A stretch of 64,000 nt of DNA from JBFAPK01 sp040676675 (GTDB lineage: Bacteria > Actinomycetota > Actinomycetes > Mycobacteriales > Micromonosporaceae): positions 87,027 through 151,026 of the forward strand of contig NZ_JBFAPK010000020.1 of assembly GCF_040676675.1 (NCBI RefSeq). Direction: 5' to 3'. Both the position numbers and the translations under genes were made by a program. The stretch's first letter is position 1, and each line of letters opens with the position of its first letter. The notes under the pieces were generated by a model, which had not been told where the DNA came from, searched no databases, and saw only the letters and a list, made by a program, of their open reading frames with translations. Below, piece by piece: positions 61,140 through 64,000 of this stretch.

Positions 61140-62504
61140 TCAGTGCGCGAAGCCGGGGAGCCAGCGTTCGAGGATGGCGCGGTACGGGGCCTTCGCCTCC
61201 AGTTGGCAGAGCACGCCGATCGATCCGAGCGTGACCCGGTGGATCAGCAGGTACGACGGGGGCAGGTTGAGCTGCCGGCCGAGCTGGTACGCGGGGGACC
61301 GGGGGCTGCCGAGGCGGGCGGCCTCGCGGCGCAGCCAGGCCCGGCTGAACCGGAACTCGTCCACCGCGACCGGCTCCAGCATGGGCAGCACGTAGTCGAG
61401 CATCGCCTGGGCGTCGATCGGGTCGGTCGGCTTGAGGAAGCCCTCGGCCCGCAGGCCCTCGACCACCGCGTCGGCCTCGCCTTCGAGCGCCAGTCGGACG
61501 AGCCGGCCGATCGGTTCGGGGGTGCCCTCGGGCAGCCGGGCCACCGCCCCGAAGTCGATCACACCGAGCCGCCCGTCGGCGAGGAGCCGGAAGTTGCCCG
61601 GATGCGGGTCGGCGTGGAGCAGACCGGCGCGGGCCGGGGCCGACAGGTGCAGGGTGGCCATCAGCCGTCCGGCGAGGTCGCGCTGCTCCTCGGCGCCGTC
61701 GCGGATGATCTCGGAGAGCGGGACGCCCTCGACCCAGTCGGTGACCAGTACCCGGGGTGCCGCGGCGACCACCTCCGGTACGAAGATCTCCGGGTCGCCC
61801 GCGTACGCCTCGGCGAAGCCGCGCTGCGACTCGGCCTCCAGCTCGTAGTCCAGCTCCTCGGTGATCCGCTCGCGCAGCTCGGCCAGGAGTGGCTTGATGT
61901 CCAGGCCGGGCTGGATGGCACGGAACATGGTGCCGAGGCGGGAGAGCTGTTTGAGGTCGGTGAGCAGGGCGTCGCCGGCGCCCGGGTACTGCACCTTCAC
62001 GGCGACCGGGCGGCCGGCCGTTCCGCCGCGTCCGGCCCGGCGCCGGCCGCCGGGTGGGGCGGCCGCCGGCCCCTTCCAGACCGCCCGGTGGACCTGGCCG
62101 ATGCTGGCGGCGGCCGAGGGCCGGTCGTCGAACTCCAGGAAGTGCGACCGCCAGTCGGGGCCCAGCTGCTCGGCGAGCACCCGGTGCACGCTGGCCACGG
62201 GGAGCGGCGGGGCGGCCTCCTGCAGCTTCGTCAGGGCCTGCCGGTACGGCGCGGCGATCTCCTCGGGCAGGGCCGCCTCGAAGACCGACAGTGCCTGCCC
62301 GAACTTCATGGCACCGCCCTTGAGCTGCCCGAGGACGCTGAAGAGCTGCTCGGCGGTGCGCTGCTGGATCTCGTTGGAGATCACTTCCGAGGCGAGCCCG
62401 GTCACCCGCTTGCCCATGCCGAGCACGGTCCGCCCGGCGAAGCCGAGTGGCAGGGCGGCGAGCTTGGCGGTCCGGGAGACGGCCCGGCGCGGGATGTCGG
62501 TCAC
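61140..62504 (-). CDS. AarF/UbiB (ABC1) kinase-like protein
   Basis: About 454 residues. KxGQ motif in LKGGAMKFGQALSVFE, ASIGQVHRA (the Ala-rich nucleotide loop), VAVKVQYPG (Lys), LHADPHPGNF and GVIDFGA. Atypical protein-like kinases of this family act in quinone or lipid metabolism. GTG 62504 is chosen because the conserved part (VTDIPRRAVSRTAKLAALPLGFAGR) starts here; an upstream ATG at 62576 would add an Arg-rich stretch. Homologue of the Rv3197-type gene beside whiB7 in mycobacteria, where it belongs to the WhiB7 regulon. Confidence 0.9.
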   Translation of the reverse strand: MTDIPRRAVSRTAKLAALPLGFAGRTVLGMGKRVTGLASEVISNEIQQRTAEQLFSVLGQLKGGAMKFGQALSVFEAALPEEIAAPYRQALTKLQEAAPPLPVASVHRVLAEQLGPDWRSHFLEFDDRPSAAASIGQVHRAVWKGPAAAPPGGRRRAGRGGTAGRPVAVKVQYPGAGDALLTDLKQLSRLGTMFRAIQPGLDIKPLLAELRERITEELDYELEAESQRGFAEAYAGDPEIFVPEVVAAAPRVLVTDWVEGVPLSEIIRDGAEEQRDLAGRLMATLHLSAPARAGLLHADPHPGNFRLLADGRLGVIDFGAVARLPEGTPEPIGRLVRLALEGEADAVVEGLRAEGFLKPTDPIDAQAMLDYVLPMLEPVAVDEFRFSRAWLRREAARLGSPRSPAYQLGRQLNLPPSYLLIHRVTLGSIGVLCQLEAKAPYRAILERWLPGFAH

Positions 62505-62572
62505 CAGATCATTGTTACCGACTCTCCGGGGCCGCCGCCGCCGCGAACGGGTGGCCCGGACCACGTACTCGC

Positions 62573-63691
62573 TCATCCGCGTCGGCGACCGCACCGACAG
62601 GCCGGGTGGGGAGGCCAGAACCGCCTCCTGATCTCGCCCGGTCCGGTAACCTCCGCCGATCCGCCCTCGACCTCCGCCCGGCCCCCGTCGAGGAAGCCGA
62701 GCACCTGCCCGAGGGCGTACCCGACCGCCGCGATCAGGGTCGCGGTGGCGCACGGCTGCGGCCCCTGTCCGGCGGCGAGCTGCGCGGCGAGTCCCGGCCA
62801 CCCCGGGTCACGGTCCTGCCTGTGCAGGTCGAGGCAGTTGAGGCAGGGGGTGCCGCTGGCGCGTACGAGCGGGCCGATGACGGGTACGCCGTCGCGCAGG
62901 CCGAGCAGCAGGTGCGGTTGGCCTGCGCGTACGAGCGGGCCGATGACGGGTACGCCGTCGCGCAGGCCGAGCAGCAGGTGCGGTTGGCGGCGTTGGGCGT
63001 ACGCCGCGGCGAGGAGTTCGGCCGGCCGGTCGGCGCCGACCTGCACGACCAGGCTGGCCGCTCCGCGCCGCACCGGTCGGGTCTCGGTGCCGGGGGCGAC
63101 CCTGCGGATGGCCTCGGCGACGGCGTCGGCCCGGGGACGGCGTACGTCGGTGGCGAGGAGACCGCCACCAGCGGCGTCGACCGGTTCGACCTGACCGGCG
63201 AGGTCTGGGTGGATGTGTCCCACGCCGGCCTGGGCGAGGGCGATCGCGACGGGCGGGGCGAGCCGACCCTGCCCCGTCACCACGATCCGGGCGGCGGCCC
63301 GGCGGCGCAGGGCCTGTGCCGGGGTGGCGGCGGCTCGGGCGCCCCGCAGCGCGAGCGCGCCGGCCTCGGACCAGAGGCGCTGCCGGGCCGATTCGGGCAG
63401 GTCGTACGGGAGCAGGGTGTGCGCGCTGACCACCAGCCCGGCGTCGCGCAGCGTGTCGATCAGCGTGCGGGCGTGGTCGCGGTCGACCCGGATCCTGCTC
63501 GCGTGCTCCAGGATGGCCCGCTCGCTGTGCGCGCCGTCGAAGAGGTCGAGCAGCCGGGCGGCGCCGGGATCGGCGACCTCCAGCAGTACCGCCCGGCCCG
63601 GGTCGAGCCCGAGTTGCAGGGTGTGCCGATCGCGCCACAGCCGGGCGAGGCCCGGCAGCAGGGTCGGTCGGGGGAGCGGCCTTCGCGTCAT
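62573..63691 (-). CDS. Orphan ThiF/TOMM-type leader-binding cyclodehydratase-like protein
   Basis: 372 residues. The N-terminal 110 residues resemble a winged RiPP-recognition-like region (RHTLQLGLDPGRAVLLEVADPGAARLLDLFDG). A Rossmann part follows (RIVVTGQGRLAPPVAIALAQAGVGHI). C-terminal PCLNCLDLHRQDRDPGWP and a late CRCG complete a likely zinc site, as in TOMM ThiF proteins. No YcaO gene or precursor peptide is seen in the window. It contains an exact 22-residue in-frame duplication (62861-62985). ATG 63691; the opposite end nearly overlaps the AarF gene. Confidence 0.85.
   Translation of the reverse strand: MTRRPLPRPTLLPGLARLWRDRHTLQLGLDPGRAVLLEVADPGAARLLDLFDGAHSERAILEHASRIRVDRDHARTLIDTLRDAGLVVSAHTLLPYDLPESARQRLWSEAGALALRGARAAATPAQALRRRAAARIVVTGQGRLAPPVAIALAQAGVGHIHPDLAGQVEPVDAAGGGLLATDVRRPRADAVAEAIRRVAPGTETRPVRRGAASLVVQVGADRPAELLAAAYAQRRQPHLLLGLRDGVPVIGPLVRAGQPHLLLGLRDGVPVIGPLVRASGTPCLNCLDLHRQDRDPGWPGLAAQLAAGQGPQPCATATLIAAVGYALGQVLGFLDGGRAEVEGGSAEVTGPGEIRRRFWPPHPACRCGRRRG
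62861..62985 (-). repeat. 66-bp in-frame tandem duplication in the ThiF-like gene
   Basis: The plus-strand segment starting GCGTACGAGCGGGCCGATGA at 62861 recurs at 62927, identical for about 59 bp. On the minus strand it encodes RQPHLLLGLRDGVPVIGP... twice, 22 residues each. Confidence 0.95.
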
Positions 63692-64000
63692 GGCGCACAG
63701 AGTGTCATCGATCCAGCCCGCTGCGTCCGCCGTTATCCACAGCCGTGCATCGCCGTGCACTGCTCTATCCACAGCTTGGGGTCAGTTATCCACAGGATCC
63801 GGGCGGTCGGTGGATGACGACGCTCTGCTGATCTTGAATGTCGATCCGGTGTACCGGCGGTGTCGGTACGGTAACTCCAAGATCATTTATGGGGTGTGGG
63901 CCCGGTGGTGGGGCGTGAGACGCGGGAGGGGTGGCCGGCCGGCCACCCCCCCCGCACGCGGCGGGGGTGTGGGAAGAGGGGTGTGGGGGGGGGGTAGATA
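63692..64000. other. Right-edge intergenic region: DnaA-box-like cluster and low-complexity end
   Basis: 309 bp, no gene. It contains three DnaA-box-like 9-mers (63733, 63765, 63786). A TGATCTTG/CAAGATCA dyad (63829-63836, 63878-63885) encloses GTACCG/CGGTAC. The final 90 bp are C- and G-runs with TGTGGG repeats. Any gene beyond lies outside the window. Confidence 0.6.
63733..63794 (+). promoter_or_regulatory. Three phased DnaA-box-like sequences
   Basis: TTATCCACA at 63733-63741, CTATCCACA at 63765-63773 and TTATCCACA at 63786-63794, same orientation, start-to-start 32 and 21 bp, close to three and two helical turns. The 9-mer equals the bacterial DnaA-box consensus. Confidence 0.7.

Noticed and set aside
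63733..63794. Chromosomal origin oriC
   Set aside because: Three DnaA-like boxes are too few for an actinobacterial oriC and no dnaA, dnaN or rpmH is nearby in the window.
1..64000. CRISPR array, tRNA, rRNA, insertion sequence or prophage
   Set aside because: I saw no spaced repeat array, transposase, integrase or cloverleaf; the tandem repeats present are contiguous and have no spacers.

Overview
The window is very GC-rich actinobacterial chromosome, most likely Micromonosporaceae (Micromonospora or a close relative). The evidence is gene content: mycothiol synthesis (MshB), mycoredoxin, the AdnAB recombination nuclease, WhiB7, UvrD2, succinylase-route DAP synthesis, DUF397/DUF5753 pairs and frequent GTG starts with 4-bp stop/start overlaps. 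Species assignment is inference. I see no rRNA, tRNA, CRISPR array, insertion sequence or prophage.

Layout. 1-8 kb: mshB (5' truncated by the window edge) with a DUF6113 membrane protein, an SDR/XRE-regulator divergent pair, a GNAT protein divergent from fdxA, then fdxA-dapC-tyrA and a hemerythrin protein. 8-11.3 kb: a DUF2071 protein, a secreted FN3/CBM2-like protein and a macrolide-type glycosyltransferase. 11.4-17 kb: a 1370-aa Pls-type membrane NRPS translationally coupled to an EctB-type diaminobutyrate aminotransferase, which looks like a cationic homo-poly(amino acid) locus. 17-25 kb: a SIMPL protein, a P-loop kinase, a GGDEF/EAL protein, a uracil-DNA glycosylase-like protein, and dapD/dapE. 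25-30.5 kb: two tandem LOG-family genes, a DGPF protein with its ECF42-type sigma factor, a SnoaL-like protein and an esterase. 30.6-39.7 kb: adnA-adnB, a cold-shock protein and a DEAD-box RNA helicase. 39.7-45.6 kb: a secreted beta-propeller protein, a monooxygenase, an ArsR-like regulator with an MFS exporter, two membrane proteins and a GNAT. 45.7-50.1 kb: an ssuABC transporter plus Rrf2 regulator, divergent from an SsuD-like monooxygenase (sulfonate-sulfur use). 50.1-53.8 kb: an M16 peptidase pair and nudC. 53.9-63.7 kb: a DUF5753/DUF397 pair, mycoredoxin, uvrD2, an upstream ORF plus terminator leading into whiB7, an NmrA-like protein, an AarF/UbiB kinase and an orphan ThiF/TOMM-type protein.

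How the genes work together. dapC, dapD and dapE supply DAP and lysine from aspartate semialdehyde. The EctB-like enzyme would draw on the same aspartate semialdehyde to make 2,4-diaminobutyrate, which the Pls-type synthetase could polymerise. AdnAB, UvrD2 and NudC with mycoredoxin, WhiB7 and the AarF kinase reproduce an order familiar from mycobacteria.

Most notable signals: (i) the ectB-pls-glycosyltransferase operon; (ii) a strong terminator and an 84-codon upstream ORF in the whiB7 leader; (iii) three helically phased DnaA-box-like 9-mers at 63.73-63.79 kb; (iv) a recurring pattern of short tandem duplications at or just after stop codons of at least five genes, alongside in-frame minisatellites inside several proteins; (v) a 38-bp near-palindrome in front of the ArsR/MFS operon; (vi) an unexplained repeat-in-repeat element at 28.6-28.8 kb.
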